Below, piece by piece: positions 26,809 to 36,290 of a DNA stretch of 37,613 nt (within the stretch, counting starts at the first letter, position 1; each line of letters opens with the position of its first letter). The stretch spans positions 1 through 37,613 of the forward strand of contig NZ_PPRF01000030.1 of assembly GCF_002902145.1 (NCBI RefSeq), in the 5' to 3' direction. The notes below the pieces were generated by a model. It was not told the origin of the DNA and made no database searches. It saw only the letters and a program-made list of their open reading frames with translations. The stretch comes from Staphylococcus rostri. Lineage in GTDB: Bacteria; Bacillota; Bacilli; Staphylococcales; Staphylococcaceae. The position numbers and the translations under genes are program-made.

Positions 26809-28326
26809 ATGTCAAACACACACGCAAAAGCACAACAAGCTATGAAAGTACGTGTGCAACGCAATGTCCAAGCGTTCGGCTCATTTCTATCGAGCATGAT
26901 CATGCCAAATATCGGCGCATTTATCGCTTGGGGACTGATTACCGCCTTATTTATCCCGGACGGCTGGTATCCAAATAAAGAACTTGCCGCAATGGTCGAC
27001 CCGATGATCAAATACTTGATTCCACTTCTTATCGCATTTAGTGGTGGACGTCTTGTCCATGACCTTCGCGGTGGTATCGTCGGTGCAACTGCCACAATGG
27101 GGGTTATTGCTGCATTCCCTGAAACACCTATGTTAATCGGTGCCATGATAATGGGGCCACTCGTTGGTTGGATGATGAAAAAGGTCGATGCCTTCTTACA
27201 ACCACGCACACCAAACGGCTTAGAAATGCTCGTGAATAACTTTTCGGCTGGTTTCTTAGCCTTCTTTATGACCATTCTTGGCTTCAAAGCACTCGCACCA
27301 GTTGTATCTGGTCTAATGCACTTGTTAGGTATGGGCGTTGACTTCTTAATTGGTAAACACCTGCTTCCTTTAGTCAGCGTACTCATCGAACCTGCCAAAA
27401 TCGTCTTTTTAAACAATGCGATTAACCACGGCGTACTGACACCGTTAGCGGCAGATCAAGTGAGTGAAGCCGGCAAATCTATTTTGTACACATTAGAGTC
27501 AAACCCTGGACCAGGTCTCGGAATTCTCCTTGCATACATGGTCTTCGGTAAAGGCACTGAAAAAGCAACGTCATACGGCGCAGCATTCATCCACTTTATT
27601 GGTGGGATTCATGAAATCTACTTCCCGTATGTCTTAGCACGTCCATTGCTTATCCTAGCAGCCATTGCTGGTGGCATGACGGGTGTTGCGACATTTAGCT
27701 TATTTAACTTTGGGTTAACAAGCCCTGCATCACCAGGATCAATTTTCGCATACCTTGCCGTTACACCAAAAGGTGGCTATCTCATTATGTTACTCGGCGT
27801 CTTCTTATCAACGCTTGTAACGTTTATCATCGCTAGCATTATCTTAAAATTCACAAAAAATCCTACGAAGAGTCTTTCTGATGCGACAGCACAAATGGAA
27901 GCAACAAAAGGTAAAAAATCAACAGTTAGCAGTGCATTAACAGAAAAAACTAACGCAGCGTCAACAGATGAAACTGATACTGAAGCGTTATTAAATCGCT
28001 ACGACACAGAAGACGTAAGTGCACATAAATACCACGATGTCACACAAGTCATCTTTGCTTGTGATGCCGGTATGGGTTCAAGTGCGATGGGTGCCAGCAT
28101 GTTACGTAAAAAGTTTGAAAAAGCAGGCATTGAAAACGTCACAGTTATCAACAAAGCCATCAACCAATTAACAGATGATGCACAACTCGTCATCACGCAG
28201 AAAAAGTTAACAGATCGCGCGATTAAACAAGTACCAAACGCAATTCATTTATCCGTTGATAACTTCTTAAATTCACCTCGCTATGAAGCGTTAATGACTC
28301 AAATCAAAGCCGATCAACAACAATAA
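26809..28326 (+). CDS. mtlA: PTS mannitol transporter, EIICB component
   Basis: MtlA imports mannitol and phosphorylates it to mannitol-1-phosphate. The 505-residue protein has a membrane IIC domain (about 15-345, with FGSFLSSMIMPNIGAFIAWG, the IIC substrate motif GGIHEIYFPYVL, and PASPGS), a linker rich in Thr/Ser/Lys (about 350-400), and a cytosolic IIB domain with the phosphorylated cysteine (residue 418) in FACDAGMGSSAMG. It matches S. aureus MtlA along its length. ATGs at 26797 and 26809 are possible; the first touches the AAAGG site, so 26809 is preferred. It is the first gene of the mannitol locus. The EIIA partner is mtlF. Confidence 0.96.
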   Translation: MSNTHAKAQQAMKVRVQRNVQAFGSFLSSMIMPNIGAFIAWGLITALFIPDGWYPNKELAAMVDPMIKYLIPLLIAFSGGRLVHDLRGGIVGATATMGVIAAFPETPMLIGAMIMGPLVGWMMKKVDAFLQPRTPNGLEMLVNNFSAGFLAFFMTILGFKALAPVVSGLMHLLGMGVDFLIGKHLLPLVSVLIEPAKIVFLNNAINHGVLTPLAADQVSEAGKSILYTLESNPGPGLGILLAYMVFGKGTEKATSYGAAFIHFIGGIHEIYFPYVLARPLLILAAIAGGMTGVATFSLFNFGLTSPASPGSIFAYLAVTPKGGYLIMLLGVFLSTLVTFIIASIILKFTKNPTKSLSDATAQMEATKGKKSTVSSALTEKTNAASTDETDTEALLNRYDTEDVSAHKYHDVTQVIFACDAGMGSSAMGASMLRKKFEKAGIENVTVINKAINQLTDDAQLVITQKKLTDRAIKQVPNAIHLSVDNFLNSPRYEALMTQIKADQQQ

Positions 28327-28343
28327 TGCTGTGTGGAGAACAA

Positions 28344-28501
28344 GAGGTTGGGACAAAAGCGGTTAGGATTTGAGCAGAACCGAACGATGAGCAAAATTGC
28401 TTTTTGATTTTGCCGAAATCGTGGAAGTTCTGTCGAAAATCCTGCTTTTGGGACACCATTTATCGGTTTCCCAGTACTTAAATTTATTGTATCCCAACCT
28501 C
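28344..28501. repeat. dispersed intergenic repeat, family A, long form with nested hairpin
   Basis: The ends are a perfect 10-bp inverted repeat (GAGGTTGGGA / TCCCAACCTC). Inside, five pairs nest symmetrically: AAAAGC 28355/GCTTTT 28444, AGGATTT 28365/AAATCCT 28437, CAGAAC 28375/GTTCTG 28427, ACGAT 28384/ATCGT 28418, GCAAAAT 28391/ATTTTGC 28407. The result is a long imperfect hairpin between mtlA and mtlR, just upstream of the mtlR ribosome site. It looks like a small non-coding mobile or structural repeat. Confidence 0.75.
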
Positions 28502-28543
28502 CCTCTCCCACTTTTTTCACACAAGCAAAGGGGTGAAATATTT

Positions 28544-30583
28544 ATGTATATGGGGACGAGAGAACGTCAAATTATAGCCATTTTACTCAAAAACAAAGGG
28601 TATCCAGTCAACCTTTTCGATATTGCACAACAACTTGCCGTTTCTTCACGTACTGTCCATCGCGAACTGAAAAATCTCGATACGACGTTAAGTGCCTTTG
28701 ATATCACACTCAGGCGCATTAAAAACAAAGGCATCTTGCTTGAAGGCGATGACACAGCATTCGATGCACTCACACAAGCATTGAACGCTTTAGAAGTCGT
28801 TGATTTAACGCAAGAAGAACAAAAGGTCATTGTGCTATACGCCTTAATTCAAAGTGGAGAGCCTGTCAAACAGATTAGTCTTGCTTCCGAAATTGGGGCG
28901 TCACTTCCTCAACTTACGAAAGTACTCGATGACTTATCTGTAGATTTGCATCAATTTCATATCAAGTTAGTACGCAAACGCGGTGAAGGTATTTCAATTA
29001 TTGGCAGTGAAATGCAGAAACGTGCGCTATTAAGTCAATTAATGATCGAGCGCCTTAACAGTACGAGTGTCTATTCCGTTATTGAAAACCATTTTGTGTT
29101 CCAAACGCTGAATCAGGAACGATTACCAATGGTCGATATGAAGGACATTTTCCAAGTGGAGCGTTTGTTAATGGACGACTTGGATCAATTGCCATACACG
29201 TTAACAGAATCTAGTTACTTGGCACTCATCGTGCATATTGTACTCAGCATTGAGCGGATGAAGCACCAGCAATTTGTTTCCGTAGAGCCAAACATTATTG
29301 CGGAAGTACGTGACACGCTTGAATTTCAAATTGCGACACATATTGCTGAACGATTAGGGCATCACTATCAGGTCGCTTTTGACGAATCAGAAATTACGTT
29401 TATGACGATTCATTTACGTGGCGCAAAACGACGCAATGATAAGGATATTCCGACACAGGAAAGTAATCGTGCACTTGTGAATCGCTTGATTGATGACGTC
29501 ATTGCACAGACGACGTATCAATTTGACTCACGCTCAGAATTAGAGACTGGTCTGCTGTTGCATTTACCGCCAGCCATTAACAGGATACGCGCCAATATTA
29601 AAACGTACAATCCAATGACACAACGCATTCGTTCAACGTATCCGACACTTTACGATGCCATTGCACGAAGCCTTGAACAAGCACTGCCATCGTTAACATT
29701 TCCGGATTATGAAATTGCCTTTCTTGTCTTACATTTCGGTGGTGCCATTTCTAAGAATAAACGTACAACAAAAGTACTTGTCGTATGTAGTAGCGGTATT
29801 GGTACGAGTCGCATCCTTGCTAACCGTTTGCGCGAATCGTTTCCAATGATTGACGACATTACGCAGGCGGCAGTGAGTACGTTGAAGACACATGATTTAA
29901 ACGATTATGACGCGATTATTTCAACGATTGAGTTAGATATTAATGAGCCTTATTTAACGGTGAATCCTTTATTGCCTGAACATGAGTTGGCACAAACGAC
30001 TACATTTTTACAAGAACAACTGGCAACGAAGGACACACAGCCATTGACGATGGTGCAAAAGGAAACAGAGAGGACACAGTCAAATCACGCAGTCTCATTA
30101 GATGGTGTGAATCAAAAACTCACGTTAGTGGACGAATGTTTATCACTCGTTACTGACTTAACTGTTTCAGAAGTTGACTATCGTGACTTAGGCGATGAAC
30201 TTGCGGAATACCTTGCTGATCAAGGCGTTATTACAAATGTACAAGAAGTTGCGCAACGGTTAGTCGAACGAAATCAACATCAAAGCTTTACGTTAACTCC
30301 CTATCCCGTGGCAATTCCTCACATGACAGACGCACACATTTTAAAGCCACATTTTAGCATTGGCAAATTAACAAATCCTATTAACCTTTCGACAAATGAG
30401 CCTATTCATTATGTGATTTGTGCCGTGTTGCCTGAAACGAGTCAATTACAACCACTTATTAGCCAGCTATATAGCTATGTCACAGAACACTTAGACAATC
30501 TCGACACGTGGTTATCGGAAGCAGCAGAAGTTGAACAAGCATTGAAACATCAAATATTAACATTCATTAAACAAACCTTATAG
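28544..30583 (+). CDS. mtlR: mannitol operon activator with PTS regulation domains
   Basis: MtlR activates the mannitol genes and is tuned by PTS phosphorylation. The 679-residue protein shows the full layout: N-terminal HTH (about 5-60, SSRTVHRELKNLD), a second HTH-like region (about 85-150), PRD1 (His231, His290), PRD2 (His340 in LLLHLPPAINR, His397 in VLHFGGAI), an EIIB-like domain with Cys415 in VVCSSGIGTS, and an EIIA-like domain with His593 in VAIPHMTD. All phosphorylation residues known from the family are present. The ATG at 28544 follows AAAGGGGTGA. mtlF follows 13 bases later. Confidence 0.95.
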   Translation: MYMGTRERQIIAILLKNKGYPVNLFDIAQQLAVSSRTVHRELKNLDTTLSAFDITLRRIKNKGILLEGDDTAFDALTQALNALEVVDLTQEEQKVIVLYALIQSGEPVKQISLASEIGASLPQLTKVLDDLSVDLHQFHIKLVRKRGEGISIIGSEMQKRALLSQLMIERLNSTSVYSVIENHFVFQTLNQERLPMVDMKDIFQVERLLMDDLDQLPYTLTESSYLALIVHIVLSIERMKHQQFVSVEPNIIAEVRDTLEFQIATHIAERLGHHYQVAFDESEITFMTIHLRGAKRRNDKDIPTQESNRALVNRLIDDVIAQTTYQFDSRSELETGLLLHLPPAINRIRANIKTYNPMTQRIRSTYPTLYDAIARSLEQALPSLTFPDYEIAFLVLHFGGAISKNKRTTKVLVVCSSGIGTSRILANRLRESFPMIDDITQAAVSTLKTHDLNDYDAIISTIELDINEPYLTVNPLLPEHELAQTTTFLQEQLATKDTQPLTMVQKETERTQSNHAVSLDGVNQKLTLVDECLSLVTDLTVSEVDYRDLGDELAEYLADQGVITNVQEVAQRLVERNQHQSFTLTPYPVAIPHMTDAHILKPHFSIGKLTNPINLSTNEPIHYVICAVLPETSQLQPLISQLYSYVTEHLDNLDTWLSEAAEVEQALKHQILTFIKQTL

Positions 30584-30596
30584 GAGTTGAAATACA

Positions 30597-31031
30597 ATGG
30601 AAAACTTATTACGTGATGACAACATTTTATTAAATCAATCATTTAATTCACAAGAAGAAGCAATTAAACGTGCAGGACAGCTACTCGTTCAAAGCGGTGC
30701 AGTGACAGAAGACTACATCCCAGCAATGTTAGAACGTGAAAACATCGTCTCTACGTATATGGGCAACTGGCTGGCAATTCCACACGGTACAGATGACGCG
30801 AAATCAGCAGTGTTAGATTCGAGCTTAGCCCTTCTACAAATCCCTAATGGCTTAGATTGGGGCGGTGAAGAAGTCAAAGTCGTTATCGGCATTGCAGGTA
30901 AAGACGGCACGCACTTAGAACTGTTATCTCAAATTGCCATTGCATTCAGTGAAGAAGAAAACGTAGAAAAAATCGTCAACGCACAAACAACATCAGAAAT
31001 TCGACATATTCTTGAGGAGGCGGATGTGTAA
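30597..31031 (+). CDS. mtlF: PTS mannitol EIIA component
   Basis: MtlF passes phosphate from HPr to the IIB domain of MtlA. The 144-residue cytosolic protein has the phosphorylated His63 in [12 protein letters not shown] and the typical C-terminal [16 protein letters not shown] helix region. GGAG lies before the ATG. Its stop overlaps the mtlD start by one base (TAATG), so the two are translationally coupled. Confidence 0.96.
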   Translation: MENLLRDDNILLNQSFNSQEEAIKRAGQLLVQSGAVTEDYIPAMLERENIVSTYMGNWLAIPHGTDDAKSAVLDSSLALLQIPNGLDWGGEEVKVVIGIAGKDGTHLELLSQIAIAFSEEENVEKIVNAQTTSEIRHILEEADV

Positions 31032-32134
31032 TGAACGCACTACACTTTGGCGCTGGTAATATCGGTCGCGGATTTATCGGCTTAATATTAGCAGACAACA
31101 ACTACCACGTTACCTTTGCAGATGTGAATGATACCCTTGTTAACGCATTAAAAGAGGCACAACAATATGACGTAACACTCGCAGACCCCGAACATACAAC
31201 AACAACTGTTAAAAATGTAACAGGTTTACACTCAGTTCAAGATCAAACAGTACTTGAAACAGAAATTGAAACTGTCGACTTAATTACAACTGCTGTAGGC
31301 GTGAACATTCTGCCAATCGTTGCCAAGACATTAGCACCGATTTTGAAAAAACGTACAACACCAGTTAACGTTGTCGCTTGTGAAAATGCCATCAACGCAA
31401 CTGATCAATTAGCAGCAGCAATCCGTGAATTAGTCGGCGAACTACCTGATTGCGTACACTTTTCAAATGCAGCCGTCGACCGTATCGTCCCTGCGCAATC
31501 ACACGACAATGTTTTAGACGTGACAGTCGAGCCATTTTTTGAATGGGTTATTGAAAGTCCGACTTGGTATGGCGACAAACTCACAGGTGTCACTTACGTA
31601 GATAACTTAGCGCCTTATATTGAACGCAAACTCTTAACGGTTAATACCGGACACGCCTATCTCGCATATGCCGGGCAATATTACGGCCATCAAACAATTT
31701 TAGAAGCGATTCAAGATGCGCCGGTGGCTGACGGACTTGAACAAGTTTTAACGGAAACAAGTCACTATATCGAAACACAATTCGATATTGATGACGACAC
31801 GCAATCAAACTATCGTAAAAAAATCATCGCCCGTTTCTATAACCCGAACCTCTCAGATGACATCGTTCGTGTTGGACGTGGCGTATTGCGTAAGTTAGGA
31901 CCCGAAGACCGTATTATCAAGCCATTAAAAGCATTGGTACAAGCAGGTCAACCACACGACGCGTTGACACAACTTGCTGCCTTCGCATTGCGCTATGAAG
32001 ATGCACAAGATACTGAAACAGTAGAGAAAAATAAACAACTTGCCGAACAAGGTATCATTGCATTCTTACAACAACATGCACAACTTGATACAGCAACTGC
32101 GGAAACAATCAGCGCAGTCTATCACAAATTATAA
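31031..32134 (+). CDS. mtlD: mannitol-1-phosphate 5-dehydrogenase
   Basis: MtlD oxidises mannitol-1-phosphate to fructose-6-phosphate with NAD, feeding glycolysis and, through GlmS, amino-sugar synthesis. The 367-residue protein starts with the NAD-binding fold [17 protein letters not shown]. It contains the catalytic-region lysine near residue 196-205 (LAPYIERKLLTVNTGHAYLAY). The length is typical. GAGGAGG lies in the end of mtlF. It is followed by a strong terminator. Confidence 0.97.
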   Translation: MNALHFGAGNIGRGFIGLILADNNYHVTFADVNDTLVNALKEAQQYDVTLADPEHTTTTVKNVTGLHSVQDQTVLETEIETVDLITTAVGVNILPIVAKTLAPILKKRTTPVNVVACENAINATDQLAAAIRELVGELPDCVHFSNAAVDRIVPAQSHDNVLDVTVEPFFEWVIESPTWYGDKLTGVTYVDNLAPYIERKLLTVNTGHAYLAYAGQYYGHQTILEAIQDAPVADGLEQVLTETSHYIETQFDIDDDTQSNYRKKIIARFYNPNLSDDIVRVGRGVLRKLGPEDRIIKPLKALVQAGQPHDALTQLAAFALRYEDAQDTETVEKNKQLAEQGIIAFLQQHAQLDTATAETISAVYHKL

Positions 32135-32142
32135 GATAGCAA

Positions 32143-32180
32143 AAACCCGTGACCTTCTCATAAGATCACGGGTTTCTTTT
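32143..32180. terminator. bidirectional terminator between mtlD and glmM
   Basis: A perfect 10-bp stem AAACCCGTGA/TCACGGGTTT has TCTTTT on one side and an A run on the other. It serves both convergent genes. Confidence 0.9.
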
Positions 32181-32189
32181 CATGTTGGC

Positions 32190-33539
32190 TTATAAGCCCA
32201 TTTTTTCTTCTACAACATCTGCAATCGTCTGCGCAAAACGCAATGCATCTTCATCCGTTTTCGCTTCAACCATCACACGTACAAGCGGCTCAGTACCAGA
32301 CGGACGTACTAAAATACGACCTTCTCCGTTCATTTCCACTTCAACACGTGACATCACTTCTTTAACATCAGCGTTATCTTCCACGCCATATTTATCAGTA
32401 ACTCTCACGTTCACAAGTGATTGCGGATATTTCTTCATTTGTGCAGCTAACTCACTTAACTTTTTGCCTGAGCGCTTCACAACCGCCGCAAGTTGTACAC
32501 CTGTTAATAAACCATCACCAGTTGTGTTATAGTCCATCATCACGATATGACCTGATTGTTCGCCACCTAAGTTGTAATTGCCACGACGCATTTCTTCAAC
32601 AACGTAGCGATCCCCAACTTTCGTTTTGTTCGACTGAATACCTTCCGCTTCTAACGCTTTGTAGAAACCTAAGTTACTCATCACTGTAGATACAATCATG
32701 TTGTCATTCAATTCATGGTTTTTCGCCATTTCTTGACCAATGATAAACATAATTTGGTCACCATCCACAATATTACCTTGCTCATCAACCGCGATTAAAC
32801 GGTCACCGTCGCCATCGAACGCCAAACCAAAGTCACAGCCTTCTTCAACAACTTTTTGCGCTAAAGGTTCTGGATGCGTTGAACCAACACCTTCATTGAT
32901 GTTATAACCGTCCGGGCTACAACCAATTGTAACAGTATCCGCTTCAAGGTCACCGAATAAGAATGGCGCAAGAGATGCCGTCGAACCATTCGCACCGTCT
33001 AAACCAATCTTCAAGCCTTCTAAATTCACTTCTACCGTCGATTTTAAGTAGCTCAAGTACTTTTGTGCACCTTCAAAGTAATCAGATGTATGCACAATTT
33101 GCGTACCTGTTGGTCGTGGTAATTCCGTTTGCGTATCATCTAATAACGCTTCAATCTCTTGCTCTTGTGCATCTGACAATTTAAAACCGTCAGAACCAAA
33201 GAATTTAATACCGTTATCTGCCACTGGATTGTGTGATGCTGAAATCATGACACCTAACTCAGCTTCCATCTCACGTGTTAAATAGGCAACACCTGGTGTC
33301 GAAATAACGCCTAAGCGCATCACTTCCGCACCAATTGACACAAGCCCGGCAATTAAGGCGTTCTCTAACATTTCACCAGAAACACGTGTATCTTTCCCCA
33401 CTAAAACACGTGGATGTTCTTTATGTGCGTTATGTGCTAATACATAACCACCGTATCTCCCTAATTTAAATGCTAACTCAGGTGTTAATTCTTGGTTGGC
33501 AACGCCTCTGACACCGTCTGTCCCAAAATATTTACCCAT
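32190..33539 (-). CDS. glmM: phosphoglucosamine mutase
   Basis: GlmM turns glucosamine-6-phosphate into glucosamine-1-phosphate, next after GlmS in UDP-GlcNAc synthesis. The 449-residue alpha-D-phosphohexomutase has GTDGVRG at the start, the phosphoserine Ser102 in MISASHNP, the metal loop FDGDGDR (about 240) and the C-terminal phosphate loop [20 protein letters not shown] lies before the ATG. It is the last gene of the cdaA-cdaR-glmM operon. In B. subtilis and Lactococcus GlmM binds and restrains CdaA, coupling c-di-AMP to cell-wall supply. fmtB, which I recall nearby in S. aureus, is absent. Confidence 0.98.
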   Translation of the reverse strand: MGKYFGTDGVRGVANQELTPELAFKLGRYGGYVLAHNAHKEHPRVLVGKDTRVSGEMLENALIAGLVSIGAEVMRLGVISTPGVAYLTREMEAELGVMISASHNPVADNGIKFFGSDGFKLSDAQEQEIEALLDDTQTELPRPTGTQIVHTSDYFEGAQKYLSYLKSTVEVNLEGLKIGLDGANGSTASLAPFLFGDLEADTVTIGCSPDGYNINEGVGSTHPEPLAQKVVEEGCDFGLAFDGDGDRLIAVDEQGNIVDGDQIMFIIGQEMAKNHELNDNMIVSTVMSNLGFYKALEAEGIQSNKTKVGDRYVVEEMRRGNYNLGGEQSGHIVMMDYNTTGDGLLTGVQLAAVVKRSGKKLSELAAQMKKYPQSLVNVRVTDKYGVEDNADVKEVMSRVEVEMNGEGRILVRPSGTEPLVRVMVEAKTDEDALRFAQTIADVVEEKMGL

Positions 33540-33563
33540 AATTCATATCTCCTTTTATTTCAT

Positions 33564-34496
33564 TCATTCAACTGAAATTGTTGCTGTTAATTCTGCTGGC
33601 TTTGCATAAGAAACTTCTTTCGGTAAATTCAACTTGACCGTTCGCGTTGTAGTCGTTTCGACACCGTTGACATCAACTTCTCCTGTGATTTCATCAATAT
33701 CTTCTAACACTTCACGATCGCCATAAAGTTCAATTTCTGACTTATCTAAAGTGACATCGCTAACTTGATAACCATCAGCAGCTGTCCCTTTTTTCGTTAA
33801 ATTCACCTTCACTTTTTTATGATAAGGTTCCACATCTACCGTTAAATCAACAGTAGATGGTTCCACTTGAACATCAAGCTTATTCATATTCTTATCAAAA
33901 ACAGATACATTTGCTTTCGCCGTTGTTTTTTGTGCTATCTGGAAATCTTCTCTAAAGCTCGCCTTCGCAAACGCAATACGGTCCAACTGCTCTTTGCCAC
34001 CAGTTACCTTCACTGTACGAACGCCCACCTTAGCATCTGAAACCTGATAGTTAGGATCAATCGCATAGCGGCTAATATTTGGCTCAACAACCACATTACG
34101 CGTCTCTTTCTTCTCGACAGAAAGTGTTGTTTCTTTCGGATACACGCGATAGTTAATATCCTTATCTAAGCCGCGCACTTGAAACGGAACAGTTTGCTCT
34201 CCCGTACTCGCATCTGTTACATCTAACGTCACTTTGTAATCTTCAACCTTTTGTGCTTGTAACACTTTAGATTGTGGACCACTCAGCTCAACATCTACCG
34301 TATCTGGCGCACCGGATACATAAAGGTTTTTGTTGTTATTAATGACTTCGACAGGCACATTCTTAATCGTTTTATGACCGTCTTTCGCAATATTATCTGT
34401 CGTAAATGAATCGCCTAAGACGTTATTCACTGATAAAAAGAGTAATAATGCGATAATCAGCGCAAAAAAACGCAAGCCCCATTTAGACTCTAACAT
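33564..34496 (-). CDS. cdaR: YbbR-repeat regulator of c-di-AMP synthase
   Basis: CdaR (YbbR) is a membrane-anchored extracytoplasmic protein that modulates CdaA. The 310 residues have one N-terminal transmembrane segment (about 9-27, FFALIIALLLFLSVNNVL), followed by successive YbbR repeats of about 80 residues (for example KNVPVEVINNNKNLYVSG near 45, VEPNISRYAIDPNYQVSD near 137, VDVEPYHKKVKVNL near 210). Its ATG directly abuts the cdaA stop (TAG-ATG), so translation is coupled. glmM follows 24 bases on. Confidence 0.93.
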   Translation of the reverse strand: MLESKWGLRFFALIIALLLFLSVNNVLGDSFTTDNIAKDGHKTIKNVPVEVINNNKNLYVSGAPDTVDVELSGPQSKVLQAQKVEDYKVTLDVTDASTGEQTVPFQVRGLDKDINYRVYPKETTLSVEKKETRNVVVEPNISRYAIDPNYQVSDAKVGVRTVKVTGGKEQLDRIAFAKASFREDFQIAQKTTAKANVSVFDKNMNKLDVQVEPSTVDLTVDVEPYHKKVKVNLTKKGTAADGYQVSDVTLDKSEIELYGDREVLEDIDEITGEVDVNGVETTTTRTVKLNLPKEVSYAKPAELTATISVE

Positions 34497-35303
34497 CTAA
34501 TTCACACCTTTCTTTGCAAAGTGTGTTCCAAACCAATGTTCAGACAATAACTCTTCAAATACTTCCACCGAAATATCTTTACGTAGCTTGCCGTCAAAAG
34601 TCACAGAGATAGAACCTGTTTCTTCTGAGACAATAACAGTGAACGCATCAGACACCTCTGAAATACCTACCGCAGCACGATGACGTGTCCCTAAACTCTT
34701 AGCAATTTTCGGACTGTCCGACAACGGTAAATAACTTGCCGCCGTCGCAATCTTATCGCCTTGAATAATCATCGCACCATCATGAAGTGGTGTATTCGGA
34801 ATAAACACATTCGTCAATAACTCTTGTGAAATATCAGAATGCATCGGAATACCCGTTTCAATATAATCTTGCAATCCTGTTTCTTTTTCAAAAACAATCA
34901 ATGCACCGATGCGACGTTTCGCCATATACTGCACCGCTTTAGATACAGCTTCAATCAACTTAGGTACCTCTTCGGAAGTTGTTCCCGTATAGCGTTTAAG
35001 GAAACTTCCACGTCCTAACTGTTCTAACGCCCTTCTAATCTCAGGTTGGAAGATTACAATGATCGCTAAAAAGCCCCATTGCATAACTAAATCAAACATT
35101 CTTGAAGTCGTTGTTAACTGTAAATACTCACTAACCGCTTTACCGACCAGAATAAATAATATCCCTTTTAATAACTGAATCGCTTTTGTCCCCTTAAAGA
35201 CTGCAATCAATAAGTAGATGACATACCAAACAATTAATAAATCTAGAATACCAGTGACTACTTCAAGTGTACTTAAGTTTGAAAAGAGATTTGAAATATG
35301 CAT
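34497..35303 (-). CDS. cdaA: diadenylate cyclase
   Basis: CdaA makes cyclic di-AMP from two ATP, an essential messenger controlling potassium, osmolytes and wall integrity. The 268-residue protein has about three N-terminal transmembrane helices (about 17-37, 43-62, 75-86) and the DAC domain with DGAMII (Asp175) and RHRAAVG (Arg207-Arg209), both required for catalysis. GGAGGAG lies before the ATG at 35303. It is the first gene of cdaA-cdaR-glmM. It is also called dacA. Confidence 0.97.
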   Translation of the reverse strand: MHISNLFSNLSTLEVVTGILDLLIVWYVIYLLIAVFKGTKAIQLLKGILFILVGKAVSEYLQLTTTSRMFDLVMQWGFLAIIVIFQPEIRRALEQLGRGSFLKRYTGTTSEEVPKLIEAVSKAVQYMAKRRIGALIVFEKETGLQDYIETGIPMHSDISQELLTNVFIPNTPLHDGAMIIQGDKIATAASYLPLSDSPKIAKSLGTRHRAAVGISEVSDAFTVIVSEETGSISVTFDGKLRKDISVEVFEELLSEHWFGTHFAKKGVN

Positions 35304-35338
35304 AGCATCTCCTCCGGTAATCTATTCCCATAACTTTT

Positions 35339-35368
35339 ATTATAACAAGGATGATAGTCAATTGTCAT
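35339..35368 (-). promoter_or_regulatory. probable cdaA operon promoter
   Basis: ATGACA (35363-35368) and a perfect TATAAT (35339-35344) are separated by 18 bases, about 35 bases upstream of the cdaA start. Confidence 0.6.
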
Positions 35369-35384
35369 ACATCATTTGCCCGAT

Positions 35385-36290
35385 TTACAATAATGTTTCA
35401 CCGAAGAAAGAGCCCAACAATGCGACCGCCTGTTCAGCTGTATGATTCCCTTGATCTAACAGCGGATTCACCTCAACTAAATCAAGCGACGTAATCAGAC
35501 CCGATTGCTGCAACAACTCTAACGCATAATGACTCTCACGGTACGTTAAACCACCCGACACCTTCGTACCCGTTCCTGGCGTTTCATTCGGATCTAATGC
35601 ATCAACGTCTAACGATAAATGAACACCATCCGTACGATCTTTAAGATAATCGATACTTTCCTTTATGACTTGTTGAATACCCATCGCATCAATATCAGCC
35701 ATCGTATACGTTTTAATATGATGTTGTTTAATGTATTCACGTTCTCCATAATCCAAATCACGCATCCCAATCAACACAATGCGATCAGGCGTCACTTTCG
35801 GCGCAAAGCCCCCCAATTGAACTAACTGTTCGTCACCTTCCCCAGCAAGCACATGTAACGACATACCGTGTATATTGCCAGACGGCGACTCCTCAGGAAT
35901 ATTCAAATCACCGTGCGCATCATACCAAATAACCCCTAACGATTCGTAGTGCTTACTTACAGCTGAAATAGACCCAATCGCTAGAGAATGATCCCCACCG
36001 AGCACGACCGGAAAATGACCTTGTTCAATGCTGTCAGATACTTTATTCATTAACCGTTCATTATATGTTAATATCTCTTCAAAATTTCTTAGTCCTTCTT
36101 GCGGACCTTGGATCTTCTCAACGTCCACACGTGGCACTTCAATATTACCACTATCTATCACTTCATGACCGATACGCTTTAATCGCTCTACCGCACCTGC
36201 ATAACGTATCGCGTCTGGACCAAAGTCCACACCAAATTTTTGTTGTCCAAATAATACTGGTGCACCAATCAATTCTATTTTTTTCTTCAT
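35385..36290 (-). CDS. rocF: arginase
   Basis: Arginase hydrolyses arginine to ornithine and urea. The 301-residue ureohydrolase carries the two-manganese site: [10 protein letters not shown] (about 98), DAHGDLN (about 124-130) and SLDVDALDP (about 226-234), with the late SLDLVEVNP segment. The length is standard for Bacillus-type arginase. The start at 36290 has AAAGGGG upstream, rather far at about 10 bases. It is upstream of, and on the same strand as, cdaA, which has its own promoter. Confidence 0.96.
   Translation of the reverse strand: MKKKIELIGAPVLFGQQKFGVDFGPDAIRYAGAVERLKRIGHEVIDSGNIEVPRVDVEKIQGPQEGLRNFEEILTYNERLMNKVSDSIEQGHFPVVLGGDHSLAIGSISAVSKHYESLGVIWYDAHGDLNIPEESPSGNIHGMSLHVLAGEGDEQLVQLGGFAPKVTPDRIVLIGMRDLDYGEREYIKQHHIKTYTMADIDAMGIQQVIKESIDYLKDRTDGVHLSLDVDALDPNETPGTGTKVSGGLTYRESHYALELLQQSGLITSLDLVEVNPLLDQGNHTAEQAVALLGSFFGETLL

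Noticed and set aside
26781..27416. Long open frame opposite mtlA (211 codons, minus strand)
   Set aside because: It is the mirror of a strongly conserved membrane protein gene, has no ribosome site and shows low-complexity residues.
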